From assembly GCA_036375275.1 (NCBI GenBank), contig DASUSF010000010.1:1-13044 (forward strand): a stretch of 13,044 nucleotides of DNA, written 5' to 3'. Each line of letters begins with the position of its first letter. Position 1 is the first letter of the stretch. The translations under genes were made by a program, and so were the position numbers. Under the pieces are notes generated by a model, which saw only the letters and a program-made list of their open reading frames with translations, did not search any database and had not been told where the DNA came from. Shown piece after piece: positions 1 to 6,649 of this stretch. Source of the stretch: DASUSF01 sp036375275. GTDB lineage: Bacteria; Pseudomonadota; Alphaproteobacteria; Geminicoccales; Geminicoccaceae.

Positions 1-434
1 GTATCGACCGGGAGAAGATGACGCCTGCCCTCTATCTCGTTCGCCCACCGGACGACTGTCTCATGGTCGCCCTTCTGCACCTGACTCGTCTGCCCGGGCC
101 AGGTGATCAGGTCATTGCCATATCCGTAGAGTGCGGTCCTCAAGCGCCGGCCGCTGGGGGCGACAAGCCCGGTTTCTTGGATCGTGTTCCCGGCTCGCAC
201 GGTGAAGCTGAGATCGGCGACCGGCGCCCCCTGCCCGCTGAAGTTATTGTACAGAAACGCTCGATCCAGAGCATTGGCGGCGGGCTCGACGAACTTCGGC
301 TGCAGCGCCGGGTCCGAGAGGCCCATCGCCAGCGGTTCGGCCCCCGCTCGCTTGAGGTGCCACGCCCACGAAGCCGCGGTTCCGGCGCCGACGAACGCGC
401 TGGTCTTGAGAAACCTTCTCCGCGAAAACATCAT
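1..434 (-). CDS. Tat-exported multicopper oxidase, N-terminal part (cut by window edge)
   Basis: Reading the minus strand from the ATG at 434 gives 144 codons without a stop, running off the window. The N-terminus MMFSRRRFLKTSAFVGAG carries a twin-arginine signal (S-R-R-x-F-L-K), so the folded enzyme should be exported with its cofactor. Residues about 87-144 fit the first cupredoxin domain of CotA / bilirubin-oxidase-type multicopper oxidases: an RLRTALYGYGN stretch, then TWPGQT (family form: FPGPTI), then VVRWANEI, ending at HLLPVD (CotA: HFLPID) just before the expected copper-ligand HxH. The copper ligands themselves lie outside the window. GGAGGG at 439-444 sits 4 bases before this ATG and 7 before the next one at 431, so either may be the start. 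G+C is about 62%, clearly below the central genes. Laccase-like or metal-oxidising activity is the family expectation; the substrate cannot be told. Confidence 0.8.
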   Translation of the reverse strand, partial: MMFSRRRFLKTSAFVGAGTAASWAWHLKRAGAEPLAMGLSDPALQPKFVEPAANALDRAFLYNNFSGQGAPVADLSFTVRAGNTIQETGLVAPSGRRLRTALYGYGNDLITWPGQTSQVQKGDHETVVRWANEIEGRRHLLPVD

Positions 435-531
435 GACGCCCTCCGTTCATCAAATCGGGCGCCGGTGCTGGGGATGCCTCCCCGACGAATGGCCGCTCAG
501 GAATGTCCGGTTTCTTCCGGGTATAGCTCCC

Positions 532-560
532 AGTATCATCGCATTTTATGCAAATGTCTA
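532..560 (-). promoter_or_regulatory. Candidate sigma-70-type promoter for the multicopper oxidase gene
   Basis: On the minus strand TAGACA (555-560) and GATACT (532-537) are separated by exactly 17 bases, matching the -35 consensus at 5 of 6 and the -10 at 4 of 6 positions. The site lies in an AT-rich island (about 530-565) inside very GC-rich DNA, and the leader to the start at 434 would be about 90 bases. The stretch 435-620 has no gene; it separates two divergent genes, so the plus-strand HAD-OtsB promoter should also be here, but I find no convincing plus-strand pair. Confidence 0.4.
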
Positions 561-620
561 TCATTGCGGCCCGGGCCGACGTGGGGCATTGCGAGGACGA
601 GTGCACGGGGAAACGTCTGC

Positions 621-2180
621 GTGAGCATGGTCCTCGAAGCCGTGCTGTTCGACATGGACGGCGTGGTCACCGACACCGCCTCGGCTCATGCCGCCGCCTG
701 GAAGGAAGCGTTCGACGCCTTCCTGGCCGCCAGAAGCGCGGCGGAGGGCACGGTCCTCGTGCCCTTCGACGCCCGGCGGGACTATCTCGCCTATGTCGAC
801 GGTCGGCCCCGGCTGGACGGAGTGCGGGGCTTTCTCGCCGCCCGCGGCATCGACCTTCCGGAGGGTAGTGCCGAAGACCCGCCCGGCCATGCCACCGTGG
901 CGGGGCTCGGCAACCTCAAGAACCGCGCCTTCCACGACTGGCTGCGGCGCCACCGGGTGCGGGCCTTCCCCGGCAGCGTCGCCCTGATCCGAACGCTCCG
1001 GAGCGCCGGCATCCGGACCGCGTTGTTCACCTCGAGCCGGAACGCGGACGCGGTGCTCGCCAGCGCCGGGCTCCAGGATCTGTTCGACGTCCGAGTCGAT
1101 GGCCGTCTGATGGCGGAGCGGAAGCTGCCCGGCAAGCCGGACCCGGCGATCGTTCTCGAGGCGGCCCGCCGGCTCGGCGTGCCGCCGGAGCGGGCGGCGG
1201 TGGTCGAGGATGCTACCGCGGGGGTCGCGGCCGGCCGGCGGGGCGGCTTCGGCCTCGTGGTCGGGGTCGACCGTGGCGGCAACCGGCCGGCGCTGCTCGA
1301 GCATCGCGCCGACCTCGTGGTCGACGACCTGGCGAACCTCATGCTGGATGAGGAGAGGCAATTGAAGATCAAGATGTTGAACGATCTTCCTCTGGTATTC
1401 GATCATGAGCCTGAGCTGCGGGAGCGGCTCCAGGGCCGCCGGCTGGCGGTGTTCCTGGACTACGATGGCACGCTCACCCCGATCGTCGACGATCCCGACC
1501 GGGCCCTGATCAGCGAGGCGATGCGGGAGACGGTCGCGCGTCTCGCCGAGGTCGTGCCGACGGTGATCGTGAGCGGCCGCGGCGTCGAGACGGTCCGCCG
1601 CCTGACCGGCCTCGACCAGCTGATCTTCGCCGGCAGCCACGGCTTCGAGATCGGCGGTCCCGAGGGCTTCGAGGACACGCTCGAGAAGGGGGTCGAGGCG
1701 TTGCCCGAGCTGGACCGGGCCGAGGCGGAGCTCGAGGACGCGCTGGCCGGCATCGACGGCCACCGGATCGAGCGCAAGCGCTTCTCGATCGAGGCGCACT
1801 TCCGGCAGGTCGCCGAACGCGATCGCGAACGGCTGGAGACGGCGGTCGACGAGGTCGCCGCGCGACACCCCAACCTCAGGAAGGGGACCGGCAAGAAGGT
1901 GCTGCGGCTCCAGCCCGACATCGAGTGGGACAAGGGGCACGCCGTCCTCCATCTGCTCGGGCGGCTCGGGCTCGACGGGGATGACGTGCTGCCGGTCTAC
2001 GTCGGCGACGACGTGACCGACGAGGATGCCTTCCGGGCGCTCGCCGGTCGCGGGCTCGGGGTCGTGGTGCGCGGCGAGACCGACCGGGAGACCGGGGCGT
2101 CCTATGCGCTCCGCGACACCGACGAGGTGGGCCGCTTCCTCGACTGGATTGGCGAGCGGGCCGGGGAGGGCGGTCGATGA
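621..2180 (+). CDS. otsB: Fusion: HAD beta-phosphoglucomutase-like domain + trehalose-6-phosphate phosphatase (OtsB)
   Basis: A 519-residue protein with two HAD phosphatase-type modules. Residues 1-245 resemble beta-phosphoglucomutase: nucleophile motif FDMDGV (D11, D13), a helical cap, LFTSSRN (137-141), GKPDP (171-175) and VVEDATAGVAAG (194-205). This domain would convert beta-glucose-1-phosphate to glucose-6-phosphate. Residues 275-510 are OtsB: FLDYDGTLTPI (D280, D282), VSGR (317-320), AGSHGFE (337-343), ERKRFSIEAHFR (384-395) and GDDVTDEDAF (462-471), i.e. trehalose-6-phosphate to trehalose plus phosphate. All catalytic motifs look intact in both halves. The GTG at 621 is preferred because GGGGAA (607-612) precedes it by 8 bases; ATG 627 is the alternative. 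The open frame continues upstream to 18, but that part overlaps the divergent oxidase and shows no homology. The stop overlaps the start of the GH65 gene by 4 bases (ATGA), so translation is likely coupled. Known relative: the N-terminal two thirds of mycobacterial OtsB1 (Rv2006). Confidence 0.9.
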   Translation: MSMVLEAVLFDMDGVVTDTASAHAAAWKEAFDAFLAARSAAEGTVLVPFDARRDYLAYVDGRPRLDGVRGFLAARGIDLPEGSAEDPPGHATVAGLGNLKNRAFHDWLRRHRVRAFPGSVALIRTLRSAGIRTALFTSSRNADAVLASAGLQDLFDVRVDGRLMAERKLPGKPDPAIVLEAARRLGVPPERAAVVEDATAGVAAGRRGGFGLVVGVDRGGNRPALLEHRADLVVDDLANLMLDEERQLKIKMLNDLPLVFDHEPELRERLQGRRLAVFLDYDGTLTPIVDDPDRALISEAMRETVARLAEVVPTVIVSGRGVETVRRLTGLDQLIFAGSHGFEIGGPEGFEDTLEKGVEALPELDRAEAELEDALAGIDGHRIERKRFSIEAHFRQVAERDRERLETAVDEVAARHPNLRKGTGKKVLRLQPDIEWDKGHAVLHLLGRLGLDGDDVLPVYVGDDVTDEDAFRALAGRGLGVVVRGETDRETGASYALRDTDEVGRFLDWIGERAGEGGR

Positions 2181-4639
2181 GCGAGTGGACGCTCACCTAC
2201 GACGCCTACGAGCCGGCCGGGGAGGGCCTCCGCGAGGCGCTGACAGCCCTCGGCAACGGCTACTTCGTGACCCGGGGCGCCGTCGCCAGCACGCCGGCGG
2301 ACGAGGTGCATTATCCGGGCACCTACCTCGCCGGTGGGTACAACCGGCTGACCACCCAGATCGAAGGGCGGACGATCGAGAACGAGGATCTGGTCAACCT
2401 GCCGAACTGGCTGCTGCTCCGGATCCGGATCGACGATGGCCCCTGGCTGACCCCCGACGACGTCCAGATCCTGGCCTACCGCCACGAGCTCGACCTCCGG
2501 GCCGGCGTCGCCACCCGGATGGTCCATTTCCGGGATGCCGAAGGACGCACCACCCGCTGGTTCGAGCGGCGGCTGGTGAGCATGGCGGAGGCGCATCTGG
2601 CCGGGCTCGAGGTCACCATCCGGGCGGAGGACTGGTCGGGACGGCTGACCATCGAGAGCGCGATCGACGGCCGGGTCACCAACGCCGGCGTCGCGCGCTA
2701 CCGTGCGCTCTCCAGCCGGCATCTGGAGCCGGTCCGGACGGACGAGCCCGACGCCGACACCATCCTGCTCCAGAGCCGGTTCAGGCAGGCCCGGACCGAG
2801 GTGGCGCTGGCCGCCCGCACCCGGATCTACCTGGACGAGCGGCCGGTCAGCCCGCCGCGGCGGACGGTGGGCGAACCCGACCTGATCGCCCACGAGATCG
2901 CGATCGACGTGGCGGAGGGCGCCGACGTCCTGGTGGAGAAGGTGGTCGCGCTGCACACCTCGCGGGACGTCGCGATCAGCGAAGCCGGGCTCGCCGCCCG
3001 AGACGCGGTCGCCCACGCCGGACGGTTCGGCGCGCTCCTGGACGAGCATGCGCTGGCCTGGCGGCATCTCTGGGACGACTGCGGGATCGAGCTCGAGTCC
3101 GACGTCGACCACCACCAGCTGCCGATGAAGATCCGGCTCAGCATCTTCCACCTGCTGCAGACCGTCTCGCACCACAGCATCCCGCTGGACTCGGGCGTGC
3201 CGGCCCGCGGCTGGCACGGCGAGGCCTACCGCGGTCACATCTTCTGGGACGAGCTGTTCATCCTCCCCTACCTCACCTTCCGGATCCCGGCGCTGACCCG
3301 GGCCCTGCTCAAGTACCGCTACCGTCGCCTGCCGGCGGCCCGCCAGCTCGCCCGGGAAAGCGGTCTCAGGGGCGCGATGTTTCCCTGGCAGAGCGGCTCC
3401 AGCGGCCGCGAGGAGAGCCAGCGGCTGCACCTCAACCCGCGCTCGCACCGCTGGCTGCCGGACGAGACCTTCCGCCAGCGGCACATCGGCGCCGCAATCG
3501 CCTACAACGTCTGGCAATACTACGAGATCACCGACGACCACGAGTTCATGTACTTCTACGGCGCCGAGCTGTTTCTCGAGATCGCGCGCTTCTGGGTCAG
3601 CGTCGCCACCTACGACGCGCGGCTCGAGCGCTACGACATCAAGGGCGTGATGGGGCCGGACGAGTTCCACACCGCGTATCCGGACGCGGGCGAGGGCGGG
3701 CTCGACAACAACGCCTACACCAACGTGATGGTGGCCTGGCTCCTGGTCCGCGCGCTCGACGTGCTGGACAGCCTGCCGGACGAGCGGCGGCGGAAGCTGT
3801 GCGAGCAGATCGGGCTGACCGTGGAGGAGATCGAGCAGTTCGACGAGCTCAGCCGGCGGCTCAAGATCCCCTTCCACGACCACGACATCATCAGCCAGTT
3901 CGAGGGCTACGAGCACCTGCTCGAGTTCGACTGGGAGGGGGCGCGCGGGCGCTACGACGACATCCAGCGACTCGACCGGATCCTCGAAGCCGAGGGCGAC
4001 AGCGTGAACCGCTACAAGGCGTCGAAGCAGGCCGACGTCCTGATGCTGTTCTACCTGTTCTCCGCCGACGAGCTCCGCCAGCTGTTCGAGCGCCTCGGCT
4101 ATCCGTTCGACGCCAGCACCATTCCCAGGAACATCGACTACTACCTCGCCCGCACCTCGCACGGCTCGACGCTGAGCCTCATGGTGCACGGCTGGGTCCT
4201 CTCGCGCGCGACCCGCCCCGGCTCCTTCGAGATGTTCGTCCAGACGGTCGAAGCGGACCTTCGCGACATCCAGGGCGGCACCACCGCCGAGGGCATCCAT
4301 CTCGGCGCCATGGCCGGCTCGGTCGACATCGTCCAGCGCTGCTACACCGGGCTGGAGCCGCGCGGCGGCGTGCTCCACTTCAACCCCAGCCTGCCGCAGC
4401 AGATCGACTGCCTGCGCATGCGGATCCGCTACCGGCGTCAGCTCCTCGACGTGGTGGTCGACCGCGAGCGCCTCACCATCACCAGCCGGCGCTTCACGGC
4501 GCTCCCGATCACGGTCGCCTACCGCGGCCAGTTCCGCGAGATGTCGCCTGGCGACAGCTACAGCTTCCGGCTGATCCGACCGCTGCCGACCGGCGCCATC
4601 TGCGCGCCCCGGCGCTCCCTGATCGACCAGCCCGGTTGA
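2177..4639 (+). CDS. Glycoside hydrolase family 65 phosphorylase (trehalose/kojibiose/maltose-phosphorylase-like)
   Basis: An 820-residue cytoplasmic enzyme without signal peptide, of usual GH65 length: N-terminal beta-sandwich (about 1-270), helical linker, an (alpha/alpha)6 barrel (about 320-690) and a C-terminal beta domain. FWDE (356-359) and KQADV (617-621) are hallmark substrate-pocket motifs. GVMGPDEFH carries the general-acid Glu (E496). TTAEGIHLGAMAG, with H708, occupies the phosphate-binding loop position, which favours phosphorolysis over hydrolysis. Family knowledge: inverting GH65 phosphorylases release beta-glucose-1-phosphate, the substrate of the beta-phosphoglucomutase-type domain encoded just upstream. 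With OtsB also upstream, trehalose is the likeliest substrate, though kojibiose, maltose or another glucoside cannot be excluded. The ATG at 2177 has GGGGAGGG (2163-2170) 6 bases ahead and overlaps the preceding stop. In mycobacterial OtsB1 the equivalent domain is fused to the two upstream ones; here it is a separate protein. Confidence 0.9.
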   Translation: MSEWTLTYDAYEPAGEGLREALTALGNGYFVTRGAVASTPADEVHYPGTYLAGGYNRLTTQIEGRTIENEDLVNLPNWLLLRIRIDDGPWLTPDDVQILAYRHELDLRAGVATRMVHFRDAEGRTTRWFERRLVSMAEAHLAGLEVTIRAEDWSGRLTIESAIDGRVTNAGVARYRALSSRHLEPVRTDEPDADTILLQSRFRQARTEVALAARTRIYLDERPVSPPRRTVGEPDLIAHEIAIDVAEGADVLVEKVVALHTSRDVAISEAGLAARDAVAHAGRFGALLDEHALAWRHLWDDCGIELESDVDHHQLPMKIRLSIFHLLQTVSHHSIPLDSGVPARGWHGEAYRGHIFWDELFILPYLTFRIPALTRALLKYRYRRLPAARQLARESGLRGAMFPWQSGSSGREESQRLHLNPRSHRWLPDETFRQRHIGAAIAYNVWQYYEITDDHEFMYFYGAELFLEIARFWVSVATYDARLERYDIKGVMGPDEFHTAYPDAGEGGLDNNAYTNVMVAWLLVRALDVLDSLPDERRRKLCEQIGLTVEEIEQFDELSRRLKIPFHDHDIISQFEGYEHLLEFDWEGARGRYDDIQRLDRILEAEGDSVNRYKASKQADVLMLFYLFSADELRQLFERLGYPFDASTIPRNIDYYLARTSHGSTLSLMVHGWVLSRATRPGSFEMFVQTVEADLRDIQGGTTAEGIHLGAMAGSVDIVQRCYTGLEPRGGVLHFNPSLPQQIDCLRMRIRYRRQLLDVVVDRERLTITSRRFTALPITVAYRGQFREMSPGDSYSFRLIRPLPTGAICAPRRSLIDQPG

Positions 4640-4643
4640 GGGG

Positions 4644-4663
4644 CGGGCGCGCTGACGCGCCCG
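4644..4663 (+). other. Perfect 8-bp GC hairpin between the GH65 and GNAT genes
   Basis: CGGGCGCG and CGCGCCCG pair perfectly around a CTGA loop, five bases after the GH65 stop. There is no T-tract after it, so it is not a classical intrinsic terminator. It may stabilise the 3' end of the upstream message or modulate entry to the GNAT gene, whose best GTG start lies at the foot of the stem. Confidence 0.45.
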
Positions 4664-5166
4664 TGGAGCTGGTGGCGCTTCGGATCGAGCGGCTGGCCGA
4701 TCACCCGGGCCTGATCCCGGACCTTGTCGCCTGGTTCATCGAAGCCTGGGCGCCGTGGTACGGCCCGGCGGGGCCCGGCGACGCCCGCCACGATCTCGAG
4801 GCGGCGTGCCGGCGCGACGGGATCCCGCTCGGCCTGGTCGCGCTGGAGGACGGGCGCTTGGTCGGCACGGCGACGCTCCGGGCGACGTCGCTCGAGACTC
4901 ATCGCCACCTGAGCCCGTGGCTCGCGGCGATGCTGGTGCGCCCCGACCGACGGCGGCGCGGAATCGGGACCCGCCTCGTGGCGGCGATCGAGGACGTGGC
5001 CCGCTCGCAGGGGTTCCGCGAGGTCTTCGTGGCCACGGACGCCGCCGGTCGCATCGTCGAGGGGCGCGGCTGGGAGCGGGTCGAGCGCGCGCGGACGCCG
5101 TGCGGCCAGATCGGGATCTACCGGCGCACGCTCGCGATCCCTACCGGGCCAGCACTTCGGGGTTGA
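4663..5166 (+). CDS. GNAT-family N-acetyltransferase
   Basis: A 167-residue protein with the GNAT fold. The acetyl-CoA-binding motif A is plain: strand LAAMLVRPD, then RRRRGIG (Q/R-x-x-G-x-G type, G100 and G102), then a helix TRLVAAIEDVARSQGF, followed by VFVATDAAG and a GWERV turn typical of the family's C-terminal half. The acceptor is unknown. The start is uncertain: GTG 4663 or GTG 4672 are plausible, and a TTG at 4636 would overlap the GH65 stop (TTGA), giving a coupled start with nine more residues. No good ribosome binding site precedes the GTG codons; GAGGGG at 4638-4643 is 19 bases from the first. It is the third gene of the trehalose cluster by position, but a role there is not implied by the sequence. 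Its last 26 bases overlap the convergent dehydrogenase gene. Confidence 0.8.
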   Translation: MELVALRIERLADHPGLIPDLVAWFIEAWAPWYGPAGPGDARHDLEAACRRDGIPLGLVALEDGRLVGTATLRATSLETHRHLSPWLAAMLVRPDRRRRGIGTRLVAAIEDVARSQGFREVFVATDAAGRIVEGRGWERVERARTPCGQIGIYRRTLAIPTGPALRG

Positions 5167-6130
5167 GCACGAGCCCCTGGCCCGGATCCCTGCCGTCCCG
5201 GATCGCGATGATGCTCTCGACGCAGCGGACCAGCATGTCGTGGACCGAGCGGGCGTTGCCGCCGGCGCAGTGCGGGCTGAGGATCACGTTGTCGAGCTGA
5301 CGCAGCCGGGAGGTCGCAGGTAGCGGCTCGGTCTCGAACACGTCGAGCCCGGCGCCCGCGATCCTGCCCCCTTCCAGCGCCTCGATCAGCGCCGCCTCGT
5401 CGACCGTGCCGCCGCGCGAGGTATTGACCACGAAGGCGCCCGGTCGCATCAGGGCGAGGCGCTCGCGGTTCACGACCCGGTTGGTGGTGGCGTCGTGCGG
5501 GGTGTGGACCGAGACGAAGTCGCTCTCGGCGAACAGCCGGTCGAGATCTACGTACTCGATGCCGTAGCGCTCGGCGAACGCCTCGTCCCGGACCAGGTCG
5601 TGCGCGAGGATGCGCATCTCGAAGCCGGCGCAGCGCCGCGCCAGCGCCTTGCCGATCCGCCCGAGGCCGATGATCCCGATGGTGGCCTGCCAGAGCGAGG
5701 TGTGGACGTCGCCGCCCCAGCGGCCGTCCATCACCTTCTTGTGGTAGGGGAACAGCCGGGAGCCGAGGGCGGCGATCAGCGCGAACGCGTGGTCGGCCAC
5801 GGCTTCGTGGTTGGTCCCGAAGGCCATGGCGACCGCCACGTCGTGGCGCGTCGCGGCGGCGACGTCGACCTGATCGTAGCCGACCCCGGCCCGCGCGATC
5901 ACGCGGAAGGCGCCGTCGCCCGCCGCGAGCGTCCGCTCGTTGTACGGCTCGCTGCCGGCGATGGTCGCGTAGGTGCGCGGCAGCTCCTCGATCAGGTCGG
6001 CCTCGGTCATGGCCCGCCGGCGCTCGTTGAAGGCGATCTCGAAGCCGGCCCGCTCGAGCTTCGCCAACGCTTCCGGCGCCCGGTCCGCATTGAACGGGAT
6101 CGCCACCAGCACCCTTAAGCTGTTCTTCAT
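5141..6130 (-). CDS. D-isomer-specific 2-hydroxyacid dehydrogenase (phosphoglycerate-dehydrogenase-like)
   Basis: A 329-residue NAD(P)-dependent oxidoreductase of the SerA / hydroxypyruvate reductase family, interconverting a 2-hydroxy acid and a 2-oxo acid in the cytoplasm. The N-terminal substrate-binding lobe contains ARAGVGYDQVDV (80-91). The Rossmann motif is GLGRIG (155-160). The catalytic triad residues are R239 (NTSRGG), E268 (FETEP) and H287 (SPHCAGG). It ends at the catalytic core, with no C-terminal ACT or ASB domain, so it is the short form; the substrate could be 3-phosphoglycerate, glyoxylate, hydroxypyruvate or a sugar acid. The ATG at 6130 has GGGGAGGA three bases ahead (6134-6141). 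The reading frame stays open far upstream, antisense to the ThDP enzyme gene, but the homology starts at this ATG. It is convergent with the GNAT gene (26-base overlap). Confidence 0.9.
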   Translation of the reverse strand: MKNSLRVLVAIPFNADRAPEALAKLERAGFEIAFNERRRAMTEADLIEELPRTYATIAGSEPYNERTLAAGDGAFRVIARAGVGYDQVDVAAATRHDVAVAMAFGTNHEAVADHAFALIAALGSRLFPYHKKVMDGRWGGDVHTSLWQATIGIIGLGRIGKALARRCAGFEMRILAHDLVRDEAFAERYGIEYVDLDRLFAESDFVSVHTPHDATTNRVVNRERLALMRPGAFVVNTSRGGTVDEAALIEALEGGRIAGAGLDVFETEPLPATSRLRQLDNVILSPHCAGGNARSVHDMLVRCVESIIAIRDGRDPGQGLVLNPEVLAR

Positions 6131-6248
6131 ACGTCCTCCCCAGACTCCGGCTCGGGATGAGAACCGCCTCACGCCGCGGAGCCCCGGGCGGACCTTATCC
6201 TCTACGGCCGAGCCGACAACCGGAATCCGTGCTGCCGGGCACCGTCCG

Positions 6249-6452
6249 ATGACCTCACCCCCGCCACCCCACGCTTCCTCGGAGCGCGAGGCCCCCGAGC
6301 AGGATGCCAAGACGCTCGCCGGCCTCAGCGGCTTCGGCGGGCGCCCGAGCCTGCACCCGTCCTGGCGCGAGCCCGACGCCGATTTCGGCGCCGAGCCCTC
6401 GGAGCCGGCGCCGCTCCTGGTGATCCGGCTCTCCGAGACGGGCGCCGGCTGA
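6249..6452 (+). CDS. Small hypothetical protein, 67 residues
   Basis: I do not recognise this gene. An ATG at 6249 opens a frame ending with TGA at 6450-6452. About nine in ten codons (62 of 67 by hand count) end in G or C, while second positions are far poorer in G+C, which is the codon signature of real genes in this window. The product starts MTSPPPPHASSEREAPEQ, is rich in Pro, Glu, Ser and Gly, and looks disordered for its first half, with a short hydrophobic stretch PLLVIRL near the end. There is no clear ribosome binding site, signal peptide or cysteine motif. It lies between the divergent dehydrogenase and the ThDP enzyme gene. It could instead be a remnant of a longer gene or a chance frame. 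Confidence 0.4.
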   Translation: MTSPPPPHASSEREAPEQDAKTLAGLSGFGGRPSLHPSWREPDADFGAEPSEPAPLLVIRLSETGAG

Positions 6453-6525
6453 GCCGCCCGAGCGACGTCCTCGCATGTCGGCCGGGGGCGAAGCCGGCCC
6501 CGGACAGCAGGACGACGAACAGCCC

Positions 6526-6548
6526 ATGCGAGCCCCGATGCGAGCATC
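6526..6548. repeat. Direct repeat and palindrome upstream of the ThDP enzyme gene (possible operator)
   Basis: ATGCGAGC occurs at 6526-6533 and again at 6538-6545 with a 12-base period, and the inverted form CTCGCAT lies at 6470-6476. The second copy is part of the exact palindrome GATGC-GA-GCATC (6537-6548). Such an arrangement suits a dimeric regulator, but no regulator gene is nearby. Confidence 0.35.
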
Positions 6549-6552
6549 AGCG

Positions 6553-6577
6553 GGCCCTGCCCGATGAAGGCAGGGCC
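6553..6577. other. 9-bp perfect inverted repeat upstream of the ThDP enzyme gene
   Basis: GGCCCTGCC (6553-6561) and GGCAGGGCC (6569-6577) pair perfectly around the 7-base loop CGATGAA, about 70 bases before the ATG at 6650. No T-run follows on either strand, so this is more likely an operator or a leader hairpin than a terminator. Confidence 0.45.
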
Positions 6578-6649
6578 GACGGGTGCTGCGGTTGCTCCCG
6601 CGCGGGCTTGCTCGTACTTCTTGCCGGGCGCGGCGCGGGGAGGGGGCGG

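Noticed and set aside
18..620. In-frame upstream extension of the HAD-OtsB fusion by 201 codons
   Set aside because: It overlaps the divergent multicopper oxidase and its promoter, and shows no HAD-related sequence before about 630.
2102..4378. 758-codon open frame antisense to the GH65 gene
   Set aside because: It mirrors GC-rich codons of the sense gene, has no recognisable domain and no ribosome binding site.
2026..4635. Very long plus-strand open frame (over 1,000 codons with the GNAT region) overlapping the GH65 gene
   Set aside because: Within the GH65 span it encodes Arg/Pro/Ala-rich, family-less sequence, while the other frame holds intact GH65 motifs. Only its last part (GNAT) is real; the rest is a by-product of high G+C.
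6478..6505. GC-rich self-complementary stretch (GGCCGG/CCGGCC, CCGGGG/CCCCGG) as a terminator of the small ORF
   Set aside because: Competing pairings, no T-tract, and such stems are common by chance at this G+C content.
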